Positions 54,463-64,000 are shown, numbered from the stretch's first letter. The stretch is 64,000 nucleotides of DNA from Pseudomonas oryzagri (GCF_020831405.1 NZ_JAJHPU010000008.1:146911-210910); one strand, 5' to 3'. Made by a program: numbers and translations. Notes: generated from the sequence alone by a model not told the origin.

Positions 54463-55974
54463 ATGCTCCGCAAAAGCCATACGAAAAGCGCACTCGCAAT
54501 CCTGGTCAGCCTGTCCATCTCCGCCTGTACCACCATCGATCCCCAGCCGCTTTCCGAGCAGGCGCTTGCCGAGCAAGGCCGCGCAGACAAGGCGGTCGCC
54601 GTTGCCGATGTCGAACCCATCAGCGGCACGCTGACCCTCGAGCAGGCCATCGCCCGCGCACTGAAGTACAACCTCGACCGCCGCACGCGCCTGATGGAAG
54701 AGGCCATGGCCTTCCGCCAGCTGGACATCAGCCACTACGACATGCTGCCCAAGCTGCTCGCCCAGTCCGGCTACAGCTGGCGCAACAACGACAAGATCAG
54801 CCTCAGCCGCAACAGCGAAACCGGTGAACTGTCGCCCTCGCAGTTCATTTCCGAGGAGCGCACCCATACCCTCAGCAGCCTGGGTGCCAGCTGGAACCTG
54901 CTCGATTTCGGCGTCGGTTACTACAACACCCGCCAGCAGGCCAACCGCGTGCTGATCGCCAGCGAGAAGCGTCGCAAGGCCATGCACGTGCTGATGCAGG
55001 ACGTGCGCACCGCCTTCTGGCGCGCCGCCAGCGCCCAGAAGCTGCGCGGCGAAGTCCGCGATACCCTGGTGCTCGCCGAGCAGGCGCTGGCCGACTCGCG
55101 CAAGGCGGAGGCCGAGCGCCTGCGCAACCCCATCGACTCCCTGCGCTACCAGCGCCAGGTGCTGGAAAACCTGCGCCTGCTCGAGGCCATCGACCAGGAG
55201 CTGTCGACCGCGCAGATCGAACTGGCCGCGCTGATCAACGCCCCGATCGGCCAGTCGTTGCAGCTGGCCGAACCGGAGTTCAAGGCCCACCGCGAAGCCC
55301 TCGACATCCCCATCGAGCGCATGGAAGAAACCGCCATGCTCGCCAACGCCGACGTCCGCGAACAGCACTACAACGCGCGGATCGCGCGCGAAGAGGCGCG
55401 CAAGACCCTGGTGCGCCTGTTCCCCAACCTCAGCTTCAACTACGGCACCAACTACGACACCGACGACTTCCTGGTGAACGACACCTGGAACGACGCCGGC
55501 CTGCAACTGTCCTTCAACCTCTTCAACCTGTTCACCGGCCCCGCCCAGCTGCAGTTGGCCGAAGCCGGCGTCAAGCTCGCCGACCAGCGCCGCGTCGCGG
55601 TGCAGATGGCCACCCTGGCGCAGACCCATCTGGCCCGTCAGCAGATGGCCAATGCCCTGCGCCAGTTCGAACGCGCCGATGCCATCTGGCAAACCGACCA
55701 GCGCATCAGCGGGCACATGCAGAACCGCCAGATCAGCCAGATGCAGAGCCAGCTGGAGACGGTCGCCAACCAGACCACCGCCATTCTCAGTCTGCTGCGC
55801 CGCTACCAGGCCCTCGCCCAGGTCCAGGCCGCCGAAGCGCGCCTGCAAGCCACGCTCGGCGTCGAGCCGCACATCGGTAGCGTCGACACGCTTTCCCTCA
55901 GCCAGCTGACCCAAGAGGTCATCGGCAGCCAGAACAGTTGGAGCGCCCTGGGCGAGAGCCCGCGCGGAGAGTAA
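54463..55974 (+). CDS. TolC-family outer membrane efflux lipoprotein
   Basis: 503-aa outer-membrane factor. The signal peptide ends in the lipobox LSISAC, so it is predicted to be a lipoprotein acylated near Cys21. Two outer-membrane-efflux repeats follow with long coiled coils (LTLEQAIARALKYNLDRRTRLMEEA; ADVREQHYNARIAREEARKTLVRLFPNLSFNYG). It should form the outer-membrane tunnel of a type I-like secretion or efflux system. It heads an operon with an HlyD-like adaptor (2 bp later) and a giant repetitive protein, so secretion of that protein is the likely job. Confidence 0.85.
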   Translation: MLRKSHTKSALAILVSLSISACTTIDPQPLSEQALAEQGRADKAVAVADVEPISGTLTLEQAIARALKYNLDRRTRLMEEAMAFRQLDISHYDMLPKLLAQSGYSWRNNDKISLSRNSETGELSPSQFISEERTHTLSSLGASWNLLDFGVGYYNTRQQANRVLIASEKRRKAMHVLMQDVRTAFWRAASAQKLRGEVRDTLVLAEQALADSRKAEAERLRNPIDSLRYQRQVLENLRLLEAIDQELSTAQIELAALINAPIGQSLQLAEPEFKAHREALDIPIERMEETAMLANADVREQHYNARIAREEARKTLVRLFPNLSFNYGTNYDTDDFLVNDTWNDAGLQLSFNLFNLFTGPAQLQLAEAGVKLADQRRVAVQMATLAQTHLARQQMANALRQFERADAIWQTDQRISGHMQNRQISQMQSQLETVANQTTAILSLLRRYQALAQVQAAEARLQATLGVEPHIGSVDTLSLSQLTQEVIGSQNSWSALGESPRGE

Positions 55975-55976
55975 CC

Positions 55977-56753
55977 ATGTCCAAACGCCCCGCCCGCCTG
56001 CTGCCGCTGTTGCCGCTGCTGGTGCTCTCCCACGCGATCGCCGGCGAAGATCCGGCGGCCGCGCCGGCCAGCGCCGGTATCGAGCGCCAGGAGATCCGCG
56101 CCCAGCTGATGCCTCGCCAGTTCACCACCGTTGCCGCCGAGATCGGCGCCAAGATCAGCCAGCTGCCCCTGCGCGAAGGTGAGTCGTTCAAGGCCGGCCA
56201 GCCGCTGGTGCGTTTCGACTGCTCCATGCAGCAAGCCATGCTGCGCAAGGCGCAGGCCGAGCTGGGCGCCGCCGAACACTCCCACAAGGCCAACCGCCGG
56301 CTGGCCGAACTGGATTCCATCGGCCAGGTCGAGCTCAACCTGTCGCAGGCGGCGGTGGCCAAGGCCGCAGCCGAAGTCGGCGTGCAGCAGGCCGTGCTGG
56401 CCAAGTGCAGCATCCCGGCGCCGTTCCCGGGGCGCATCGCCGAGCAGAAGGTGCGCAGCGAACAATACGTCCAGCCGGGCCAGGCCATGCTGGAAATCAT
56501 CGACGACAGCGTGCTCGAACTCGAATTCCTGGTGCCCTCGACCTGGCTGGGCTGGGTCAAGCCGGGCGTCGGCTTCGAGGTCGAGATCGACGAGACCGGC
56601 AAGGCCTACCCGGCCCGCTTCACCCGCCTCGGGGCGCGCATCGACCCGGTCAGCCAGTCGATCAAGGTGACCGCCGCCATCGATGGCCGCTTTCCCGAAT
56701 TGATTACCGGAATGAGCGGGCGGGTACGCATCACCCCGCCCCACCAGTCCTGA
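55977..56753 (+). CDS. HlyD/RND-type periplasmic adaptor protein
   Basis: 258-aa membrane-fusion protein with signal peptide ending near HAIA-G. A barrel-sandwich (lipoyl-like) half starts at TTVAAEIGAKISQLPLREGESF, a short helical hairpin follows (FDCSMQQAMLRKAQAELGAAEHSHKANRRLAEL in part), then KCSIPAPFPGRI and the C-terminal half. It is shorter than most HlyD proteins and lacks the long coiled coil and N-terminal transmembrane anchor of HlyD. It bridges an inner-membrane transporter, not found in this window, to the TolC-like protein. Confidence 0.83.
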   Translation: MSKRPARLLPLLPLLVLSHAIAGEDPAAAPASAGIERQEIRAQLMPRQFTTVAAEIGAKISQLPLREGESFKAGQPLVRFDCSMQQAMLRKAQAELGAAEHSHKANRRLAELDSIGQVELNLSQAAVAKAAAEVGVQQAVLAKCSIPAPFPGRIAEQKVRSEQYVQPGQAMLEIIDDSVLELEFLVPSTWLGWVKPGVGFEVEIDETGKAYPARFTRLGARIDPVSQSIKVTAAIDGRFPELITGMSGRVRITPPHQS

Positions 56754-56843
56754 CCACCCCCTATTCGAAGATTTCCCAGCCCCGCTGGGACCAGACAGCT
56801 ATCAGGCCGCCGCAGGCAACGCCACAAGGAAGAGAACGCAGAC

Positions 56844-59800
56844 ATGGGCGACAACAAGACTCCTATCAATGTCACCGGCTCGGAATCCACCACCCCTGAC
56901 GCGCCGAGCAGTCGTCTGGTAAAACGCAGCCCGCGGCCGATGGCCCTGGAGCAACGCTTCGTGTTCGACGGTGCCGCAGCGGCCGACGTCGCCGATGCCG
57001 CCGACAAGCCCGGCACTACCGCGACCACCGACCACGCGGTGGCCGACACGGCCTCTTCCCAGTCGGCCAGCGAGCTGGTCGCCGCCTATGCCCCTGCCGA
57101 CCAGCAGGCAGCCGCCCCGGCCGACGGCGACGGCTCCGCAGCGGCGAGCTCCGCCTCGACCCTGGTGGACGTCGGTCTGTTCCAGACCAGCGAGGAGAAT
57201 GCAACTCTCAGCGAAGCGGCCGACACGGCGAGCCAGCGGATCGCCAGCTATCTGCAGCAGGCCAGCGACGAGCAGCTGTTCACCCTGTTCAACGGCGGCG
57301 AGAGCAACCCGGATGCCGACTGGACCAGCACCCTGGAGCAGCTGCGCACCGACATCGCCAGCGGCAACCTCGACATCCAGGTGCGCCTGCTCGACAGCAG
57401 CGAGATGAATGGCGCCATCGCCGCCTACAGTGCCGATGGCGCCGATGGCCAGCCGGTGATCTTCGTCAACGGCGACTGGCTCGAGATCCTGGGCAGCGAC
57501 GGCATGGCCAGCATCCTGGTCGAGGAATACGGCCACCACATCGACCAACTGCTCAACGGCGACCAGGACACCGCAGGCGACGAAGGCCAGCGCTTCGCCG
57601 TGCAGGCCCGCGGCAGCGACAACGCCAGCCTCGGCAACGACGACGACCACGCCATCCTGGAAGTGGACGGCGAGTCGCTGGAAGTCGAGCTGGCCCAATA
57701 CACCTTCGTCAACGCCTACGCGGTGAACACCGCGACCACCGAGGCCGGCAAGGAGTCGAACACCCACGACTTCCTCTATACCGGCACCACCGTCAGCGTC
57801 ACCATCGACGACAGCAACTTCAACAGCAAACTGTTCAGCGGCAACGACGTTTCCGCCACTGCCCTGCAGATCAACGGCGTCGACTACTACGGCTGGCTCA
57901 GCCGCCCGATCAAGGTTCAGGGCGAGGTGGTCGGCTTCTACTTCTGGTACGACGCCCAGTTCACCAACCTGGCCACCGCGCAGGCGGACGGCAATATGGA
58001 CGGCGACAGCAATGTCGCCGACAACAATGCCTTCATCCTGGTGGTCGACCAGGCCTACTTCGACAGCCTGGCGGTCATCGGCACCTCGGGCGGCTACAGC
58101 CTCAAGAACATCGGCTCCTCTTCCGACCGGGTCGACAAGGCACTCAACGAGCTGCTCGCCAACGCGGCGCCGGTCGCCGTCAGCGACAGCGGCACCGCCA
58201 CCGAAGATGGCGGCCTGAACAACGCCGTCAGCGGCAGCGATGCCACCGGCAACGTGCTGACCAACGACACCGACAGCAACCTCAACGACACCAAGAAGGT
58301 GACCCTGGCCGGCACCAGCTCCGCCAGCCAGAGCGTCGCCACCTCGACCACCTCGGCCAACGGCACCGTGGTTACCGGCCAGTACGGCACGCTGACCATC
58401 GGCGCCGACGGCAGCTACAAGTACGTGGTGAACGACAGCAACACCACCGTCGAAGCCCTGCGCGGCACCAGCAACACGCTGACCGACACCTTCACCTACA
58501 CCATGGCCGACAGTGAAGGGGCGACCGCCACCACCACGTTGACCATCACCATCCAGGGCGCCAACGACACCCCGGTCGCCGCCAGCGACTACAACAGCGC
58601 CAAGGAATCGATCGCCGCCAGCAACAACTACACCGCGAGCGATACCAGCGGCTCCACCGCGACCGGCAACGTCCTGAGCAACGATACCGACAAGGACAGC
58701 GGCGACACCAAGACGGTGACCGGCAGCACCATCACCGGTTCGGCGACCGGCTCCACGGTGTCGTACACCACGCTGACCTTCGCCACCACCTCGATGCCCA
58801 GCGTCAGCACCGCCGACTACGTGTTCCTCGACCTCGACAACACCGACGACGACAAGAGGACCGCCGGTGTCACCGCCCTCTATCAAGGGGCGACCCAGCT
58901 GAAGGTCGGCAGCATCGTCACCAGTGGCAGCAACACCATCATCACGCTGACGGGCAAGGTCGATAACCTGACCCCGACCGTGGGCAAGATCTACGGCTTC
59001 TCCAACAGTACGACCGCAGCTTCCGGCTACAAGGACAGCGCCCTGGTCGCCACCGCCACCCAGGGCTCCACCACCGTGACCTTCTCCGGTGGCTACACCG
59101 GCACCGTGGCAGCCGGCATGACCGTCAGCGGCACCGGCGTGCCGGCCGGCACCACGGTCAGCAGCGTCACCTACGATGGCAGCGGCAACGTCACCGGCGT
59201 CGTCCTGAGCCAGTCGGTGGCACTGAGCAGCACCAGTCTGACCTTCACCGCCACCACTTCCGCCGGCACCACCATGACCGGCCAGTACGGCACCCTGGTA
59301 ATGCAGGCCGACGGCTCCTACACCTACACGCCGACCGCCAACAACGCCGCCCTCGCTTCCGGCCAGACCGGCCAGGAAGCCTTCACCTACACCATGCAGG
59401 ACGCCTCCGGGGCGACCAGCACCGCCACCCTGTACATCACCGTGACCGGTTCCGGCAGCAGCGATCCCAACGCCGTCGCCGACACCGCCACCGCGGTCGA
59501 GGCCGGTGGCGTGGCCAACGCCACTGCCGGCACCAACCCGACCGGCAACCTGCTCGGCAACGACACCACGCCGGCCGGCAGCAACAGCATCGTCTCCGCC
59601 CGGGCCTCCAGCAGCGCCAGCACCACGACCGTGACCGCCGGCGGCAGCAACGTCACCATCACCGGCCAGTACGGCACGCTGACCCTGAACTCCAGCGGCA
59701 CCTACACCTACACCGTCGACAACAGCAATGCGACGGTTCAGGCCCTGCACGGCAGCAGCAATACCCTGACGGAAACCTTCGTCTACACCGTCCAGAACAC

Positions 59801-62800
59801 CGCCGGCTTCAAGGACTCCGCGACCCTGACCATCACGGTGCAGGGTGCCAACGATGCCCCGGTCGCCGGCAACGACAGCGCCTCGGCCACCGAAGCCGGC
59901 GGCGTGGTCAACGCCATCAGCGGCTACAACCCGAGCGGCAACGTGCTGAGCAACGACAGCGATGTCGACGATCTCGCCAGCGCCCTGAAGGTCACCGCCG
60001 TACGCACCGGCAGCACCGAAGGCTCCGGCACCGCCGGCACCGTGGGCACCGCCCTGGTCGGCACCTATGGCAGCCTGACCCTCAACGCCGACGGCACCTG
60101 GAGCTACGTCGTCAACCAGAGCAACGCGGCGGTGGCCGCCCTGAATGCGGGCAGCTCGCTGACCGAGAGCTTCAACTACACCGTCACCGACAGCAGTGGC
60201 AGCGGCCTGAGCGATACCGCGGTCCTCACCATCACCATCAACGGCGCCACCGACACCGTGGCGGTCAACTCGGTATTCGTCAACGAAGGCAGCCCCTACG
60301 CCACCTTCACCGTGACCGGTGCAACCGGCACCCAGGTCACTCTGGCGCTCAGCAGCAGCACCGGCATTCCGTCGGGCGACACCACCGCCACCCTCGGCAC
60401 CGACACCGCCGCCACCAGCACCCTGCAGTACTGGAACGGCAGCAGCTGGCAGACCTACAGCGGCGCGGTGACCATTCCCGCCGGCGATGCCCTCTACGTG
60501 CGCATCGCGATCAGCAACGACGGCGTGCACGAGGGCAACGAAACCTTCTCGCTGACCGCCACCAGCAGCGGCGGCAGCGCCACCGGCCTCGCCACCATCA
60601 ACGACGAGGGCGAAGGCGACGTCTTCCTCTCCACCAACAACACCGGCACCGCCAACGTCAGCGGTGACAGCGGCTATCCGTCCAGCCTGGACGACGACCG
60701 CCCGACCATCAGCGTCTCCAGCCCGACGCTGACCGAAGGCGGCAGCGCCCAGTTCACCGTCTCCATCAACAAGACCTCGACCCAGAACATCAGCTTCACC
60801 CCGCAACTGATCAGCGGCACCGCCACCGTCGGCACCGACACGGCGGCCAGCAACACCCTGCAGGTTTCCACCAACGGCGGCACCAGCTGGAGCACCGTCA
60901 GCGGGCCGGTGACCATCGCCGCCGGCCAGACTTCCGTCCTGCTGCGCATCGCCACCACCGATGACGCGGTCGTCGAGTCTGCGGAAACCTTCAGCCTGTC
61001 GACCGGCGCCATCTCCGGCACCGTGACCAACGCCGACGGCGCCACAGGCACGGCGATCGTCAACGACAACGATTCGTCCAACAGCCCGCCCGACGCGGTC
61101 GACGACAGCTTCACCGTCAACGAGGACAGCGGCGCCACCGTGCTGAACGTGCTGGGCAACGACAGCACCGCGCCGGACACAGGCGAAACCCTGACCGTCA
61201 TCGCCGTGACCCAGCCCGCCACTGGCGGCAGCGTCAGCCTGGTCGGTGGCGTGGTGTCCTTCACCCCGGACGCCGACTGGCACGGCACCACCTCGTTCAC
61301 CTACACCGTCAGCGACGGTAACGGCGGCGGCGACACCGCCACCGTCAACGTGACCGTCACCCCGCTCAACGACGCCCCGGACGCGGTCGACGACAGCTTC
61401 ACCGTCAGCGAAGACAGCGGCACCACCGTACTGAACGTGCGGGCCAACGACAGCATCAGCCCGGACAGCGGCGAAACCCTGACCGTCACCGCGGTGACCC
61501 AGCCCGCCGTCGGCGGCAGCGTCAGCCTGGTTGGCGGCGTGGTGTCCTTCACCCCCACTGCCAACTGGCACGGCACCACCTCGTTCACCTACACCGTTTC
61601 CGACGGCAATGGCGGCAGCGATACCGCCACCGTCAGCGTGACTGTCACCCCGGCCAACGACGACTTCGGCGATGCCAGTGAAACCCTGACCGTCGCCGAG
61701 GACAGCGCGGCCACCACCGGCAATCTGCTGTCGGGTAGCAGCAGCGTCGACGGCCCGCTGGCGATCGCCAGCTTCAGCATTGCCGGCGAAACCGGCCCGT
61801 TCGTGCTGGGCACCGCCTATGTGATCAGCGGCAAGGGCGAGATCACCGTCAATGCCGACGGCAGCTACAGCTTCACCCCGGCCGCCGACTTCAATGGCAG
61901 CTTCCCGGTGGTGACCTATACGGTGACCGATGGCTCCGGCAGCGACGACACCAGCACCCTCACCATCACCGTCACTCCGGCCAACGACGACTTCAGCGAT
62001 GCCAGTGAAACCCTGACCGTCGCCGAGGACAGCGGCGTTACCAACGGCTCCCTGCTGACCGGCAGCTCCAGTGTCGATGGCCCGCTGTCGATCGCCAGCT
62101 TCAGCATCGCCGGCGAAACCGGTCCGTTCGTGCTGGGCAGCACCTATGTGGTCACCGGCAAGGGCACCCTGACCGTCAATGCCGACGGCAGCTATAGCTT
62201 CACCCCGGCCGCCGACTTTAACGGCAGCTTCCCGGTGATCAGCTACACCGTCACCGATGGCTCCGGCACGGACGACACCAGCACCCTCACCATCGCCGTT
62301 ACCCCGGCCAATGACGACTTCAGCGATGCCGACGAAACCGTCAGCGTCGCCGAGGACAGCGGCGTTACCAACGGCTCCCTGCTCAGTGGCAGCTCCAGCG
62401 TCGATGGTGCGCTGTCGATCGCCAGCTTCAGCATCGCCGGCGAAACCGGTCCGTTCGTGCTGGGCACCGCCTATGCGGTCAGCGGCAAGGGCGAGATCAC
62501 CGTCAATGCCGACGGCAGCTACAGCTTCACCCCGGCCACCGACTTCAACGGCAACCTCCCGGTGGTCAGCTACACCGTCACCGACGGCTCGGGCACCGAC
62601 AACAGCTCGACCCTCACCATCACCGTCACCCCGGCCAACGACGACTTCAGCGACGCCAGTGAAACCCTGACCGTCGCCGAGGACAGCACCGCCACCACCG
62701 GCACCCTGCTGTCCGGCAGCTCCAGCGTCGATGGGGCACTCAGCATCGCCAGCTTCAGCATTGCCGGCGAAACCGGTCCATTCGTGCTGGGCAGCGCCTA

Positions 62801-64000
62801 TGTGGTCAGCGGCAAGGGCGAGATCACCGTCAATGCCGACGGCAGCTACAGCTTCACTCCGGCCGCCGACTTCAATGGCAGCTTCCCGGTGGTGACCTAT
62901 ACGGTGACCGATGGCTCGGGCACGGACGACAGTTCGACCCTGACCATCACCGTTACCCCGGCCAACGACGACTTCGCCGACGCCGACGAGACCCTGACCG
63001 TCGCCGAGGACAGCACCGCCACCACCGGCAATCTGCTGACCGGCAGCTCCAGCGTCGACGGCCCGCTGTCGATCGCCAGCTTCACCCTGGCCGGCGAAAC
63101 CGGTCCCTTTGTGCTGGGCACCGCCTATATGGTGGCTGGTAAAGGCGAGCTCACCGTCAATGCCGACGGCAGCTACAGCTTCACCCCGGCGGCCGACTTC
63201 AATGGCAGCTTCCCGGTCGTGACCTATACGGTGACCGACGGCTCCGGCAGCGACGACACCAGCACCCTCACCATCGCCGTCACCCCAGCCAACGACGACT
63301 TCGGCGATGCCAGTGAAACCCTGACCGTCGCCGAGGACAGCACCGCCACCACCGGCTCCCTGCTGACCGGCAGCTCCAGCGTCGACGGGGCACTCAGCAT
63401 CGCCAGCTTCAGCATTGCCGGCGAAACCGGTCCATTCGTGCTGGGCAGCGCCTATACCGTTACCGGCAAGGGCGAGCTCACCGTCAATGCCGACGGCAGC
63501 TACAGCTTCACCCCGGCGGCCGACTGGAACGGCAGCTTCCCGGTCGTGACCTATACGGTGACCGATGGCTCGGGCAGCGACGACAGCTCGACCCTCACCA
63601 TCGCCGTCACCCCGGCCAACGACGACTTCGCCGACGCCGACGAGACCCTGACCGTCGTCGAGGACAGCACCGCCACCACCGGCTCCCTGCTCTCCGGCAG
63701 CTCCAGCGTCGACGGCCCGCTGTCGATCGCCAGCTTTACCCTGGCCGGCGAGGCCGGTCCGTTCGTGCTGGGCAGCGCCTATACCGTTACCGGCAAGGGC
63801 GAGATCACCGTCAATGCCGACGGCAGCTACAGCTTCACCCCGGCCGCCGACTGGAACGGCAGCTTCCCGGTTATCTCCTACGTGGTGACCGACGGCTCCG
63901 GCAGCGACGACACCAGCACCCTCACCATCGCCGTCACCCCGGCCAACGACGACTTCGCCGACGCCGACGAAACCCTGACCGTTGCCGAGGACAGCACCGC
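56844..64000 (+). CDS. Giant repetitive surface protein (VCBS/cadherin-like adhesin), 3' end beyond window
   Basis: The frame is open from ATG 56844 to the window end, at least 2385 residues. Near residues 32-46 the motif ALEQRFVFDGAA resembles the LEPRxxFDGA motif found at the N-terminus of large secreted proteins. A domain with EEYGHHID at 227-234 follows. Then come VCBS-type domains (GQYGTLTIGADGSYKY and similar, residues about 430-1135), Calx-beta-like domains (about 1135-1410), two 96-residue tandem-95 repeats (from about 1415) and near-identical 109-residue repeats from residue 1604. It is probably a secreted or surface-attached adhesin exported by the TolC/HlyD-like products. The C-terminal secretion signal is not visible. 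Confidence 0.88.
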   Translation, partial: MGDNKTPINVTGSESTTPDAPSSRLVKRSPRPMALEQRFVFDGAAAADVADAADKPGTTATTDHAVADTASSQSASELVAAYAPADQQAAAPADGDGSAAASSASTLVDVGLFQTSEENATLSEAADTASQRIASYLQQASDEQLFTLFNGGESNPDADWTSTLEQLRTDIASGNLDIQVRLLDSSEMNGAIAAYSADGADGQPVIFVNGDWLEILGSDGMASILVEEYGHHIDQLLNGDQDTAGDEGQRFAVQARGSDNASLGNDDDHAILEVDGESLEVELAQYTFVNAYAVNTATTEAGKESNTHDFLYTGTTVSVTIDDSNFNSKLFSGNDVSATALQINGVDYYGWLSRPIKVQGEVVGFYFWYDAQFTNLATAQADGNMDGDSNVADNNAFILVVDQAYFDSLAVIGTSGGYSLKNIGSSSDRVDKALNELLANAAPVAVSDSGTATEDGGLNNAVSGSDATGNVLTNDTDSNLNDTKKVTLAGTSSASQSVATSTTSANGTVVTGQYGTLTIGADGSYKYVVNDSNTTVEALRGTSNTLTDTFTYTMADSEGATATTTLTITIQGANDTPVAASDYNSAKESIAASNNYTASDTSGSTATGNVLSNDTDKDSGDTKTVTGSTITGSATGSTVSYTTLTFATTSMPSVSTADYVFLDLDNTDDDKRTAGVTALYQGATQLKVGSIVTSGSNTIITLTGKVDNLTPTVGKIYGFSNSTTAASGYKDSALVATATQGSTTVTFSGGYTGTVAAGMTVSGTGVPAGTTVSSVTYDGSGNVTGVVLSQSVALSSTSLTFTATTSAGTTMTGQYGTLVMQADGSYTYTPTANNAALASGQTGQEAFTYTMQDASGATSTATLYITVTGSGSSDPNAVADTATAVEAGGVANATAGTNPTGNLLGNDTTPAGSNSIVSARASSSASTTTVTAGGSNVTITGQYGTLTLNSSGTYTYTVDNSNATVQALHGSSNTLTETFVYTVQNTAGFKDSATLTITVQGANDAPVAGNDSASATEAGGVVNAISGYNPSGNVLSNDSDVDDLASALKVTAVRTGSTEGSGTAGTVGTALVGTYGSLTLNADGTWSYVVNQSNAAVAALNAGSSLTESFNYTVTDSSGSGLSDTAVLTITINGATDTVAVNSVFVNEGSPYATFTVTGATGTQVTLALSSSTGIPSGDTTATLGTDTAATSTLQYWNGSSWQTYSGAVTIPAGDALYVRIAISNDGVHEGNETFSLTATSSGGSATGLATINDEGEGDVFLSTNNTGTANVSGDSGYPSSLDDDRPTISVSSPTLTEGGSAQFTVSINKTSTQNISFTPQLISGTATVGTDTAASNTLQVSTNGGTSWSTVSGPVTIAAGQTSVLLRIATTDDAVVESAETFSLSTGAISGTVTNADGATGTAIVNDNDSSNSPPDAVDDSFTVNEDSGATVLNVLGNDSTAPDTGETLTVIAVTQPATGGSVSLVGGVVSFTPDADWHGTTSFTYTVSDGNGGGDTATVNVTVTPLNDAPDAVDDSFTVSEDSGTTVLNVRANDSISPDSGETLTVTAVTQPAVGGSVSLVGGVVSFTPTANWHGTTSFTYTVSDGNGGSDTATVSVTVTPANDDFGDASETLTVAEDSAATTGNLLSGSSSVDGPLAIASFSIAGETGPFVLGTAYVISGKGEITVNADGSYSFTPAADFNGSFPVVTYTVTDGSGSDDTSTLTITVTPANDDFSDASETLTVAEDSGVTNGSLLTGSSSVDGPLSIASFSIAGETGPFVLGSTYVVTGKGTLTVNADGSYSFTPAADFNGSFPVISYTVTDGSGTDDTSTLTIAVTPANDDFSDADETVSVAEDSGVTNGSLLSGSSSVDGALSIASFSIAGETGPFVLGTAYAVSGKGEITVNADGSYSFTPATDFNGNLPVVSYTVTDGSGTDNSSTLTITVTPANDDFSDASETLTVAEDSTATTGTLLSGSSSVDGALSIASFSIAGETGPFVLGSAYVVSGKGEITVNADGSYSFTPAADFNGSFPVVTYTVTDGSGTDDSSTLTITVTPANDDFADADETLTVAEDSTATTGNLLTGSSSVDGPLSIASFTLAGETGPFVLGTAYMVAGKGELTVNADGSYSFTPAADFNGSFPVVTYTVTDGSGSDDTSTLTIAVTPANDDFGDASETLTVAEDSTATTGSLLTGSSSVDGALSIASFSIAGETGPFVLGSAYTVTGKGELTVNADGSYSFTPAADWNGSFPVVTYTVTDGSGSDDSSTLTIAVTPANDDFADADETLTVVEDSTATTGSLLSGSSSVDGPLSIASFTLAGEAGPFVLGSAYTVTGKGEITVNADGSYSFTPAADWNGSFPVISYVVTDGSGSDDTSTLTIAVTPANDDFADADETLTVAEDST
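61653..64000 (+). repeat. Tandem 327-bp (109-aa) repeats in the adhesin gene
   Basis: Unit starts (ANDDF) fall at 61653, 61980, 62307, 62634, 62961, 63288, 63615 and 63942, exactly 327 bp apart: seven full units and part of an eighth. Each encodes SETLTVAEDS..SSSVDG.LSIASF.AGETGPFVLG and NADGSYSFTPAAD. Differences are mostly a few swapped residues, suggesting recent expansion or gene conversion. Confidence 0.93.

Noticed and set aside
56802..61571. 1589-codon open frame on the minus strand
   Set aside because: It lies antisense to the repetitive adhesin. Its Gly/Ala/Val-rich composition, the absence of any family and the GC-driven lack of stops mark it as a shadow; the plus-strand frame has clear VCBS and other domains.
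61653..64000. Regular repeats considered as a CRISPR array
   Set aside because: Units are 327 bp, in frame and protein-coding with no short repeat-spacer structure.

Overview
The window looks like a chromosome segment of a Pseudomonas-type gammaproteobacterium. The evidence is very high G+C, the core block cysS-glnS-ppiB-lpxH in the order I know from P. aeruginosa, pirin/azoR beside a LysR gene, OprD and OmpW porins, and short intergenic GTAGGGTGGG-type inverted repeats. No rRNA, tRNA, CRISPR array, prophage or insertion sequence was recognised.

Layout. 1-2881: end of an operon resembling E. coli ynbCD (hydrolase/methyltransferase, PAP2/dual-specificity phosphatase, small membrane protein). 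2962-4691: MarR regulator with methyltransferase, and a ParB-like protein. 4692-11051: sfnE-sfnC-sfnR followed by tauABC. 11103-13488: azoR and pirin divergent from a LysR regulator. 13547-20958 (minus): sfnF-sfnG, a degenerate acyl-CoA-synthetase-like gene, and Liv-type transporter genes. 21322-25299 (minus): sfnB with a methionine-type ABC transporter (metI, metQ, metN). 25782-29418 (plus): a DszC-like oxidoreductase, a 48-aa ORF, ompW and a second SfnB. 29733-31073: thioesterase and alpha/beta hydrolase. 31201-32442 (minus): ribBA. 32733-33621: three copies of a ~250-bp repeat. 33686-42652 (minus): a second Liv-type operon led by a DszA/NtaA-type monooxygenase. 42927-44264: OprD-type porin. 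44642-54091: mixed and housekeeping genes. 54463 to the end: TolC-like lipoprotein, HlyD-like adaptor and a giant repetitive surface protein that runs off the window.

The central observation is regulatory. Eight transcription units carry a -24/-12 (sigma-54) promoter of form TGGCACG-N4-YTGCW or close to it, and seven of the eight keep the GG-N10-GC geometry exactly. Each has a 20-bp inverted repeat of form RCTGTT-N8-AACAGY whose near edge lies 81-84 bp upstream of the -24 box. The only sigma-54 activator encoded here is SfnR. The units cover FMN reductases, flavin monooxygenases, SfnB/DszC-type oxidoreductases, three ABC systems, two outer-membrane channels and a riboflavin gene (ribBA). The region therefore reads as an integrated sulfur-starvation regulon: outer-membrane entry, inner-membrane import, FMNH2 supply, flavin-dependent C-S bond cleavage, and the flavin precursor pathway. 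The ribBA link, the Liv-type transporters paired with catalytically broken acyl-CoA-synthetase homologues, and the fixed promoter geometry are the parts most worth testing.
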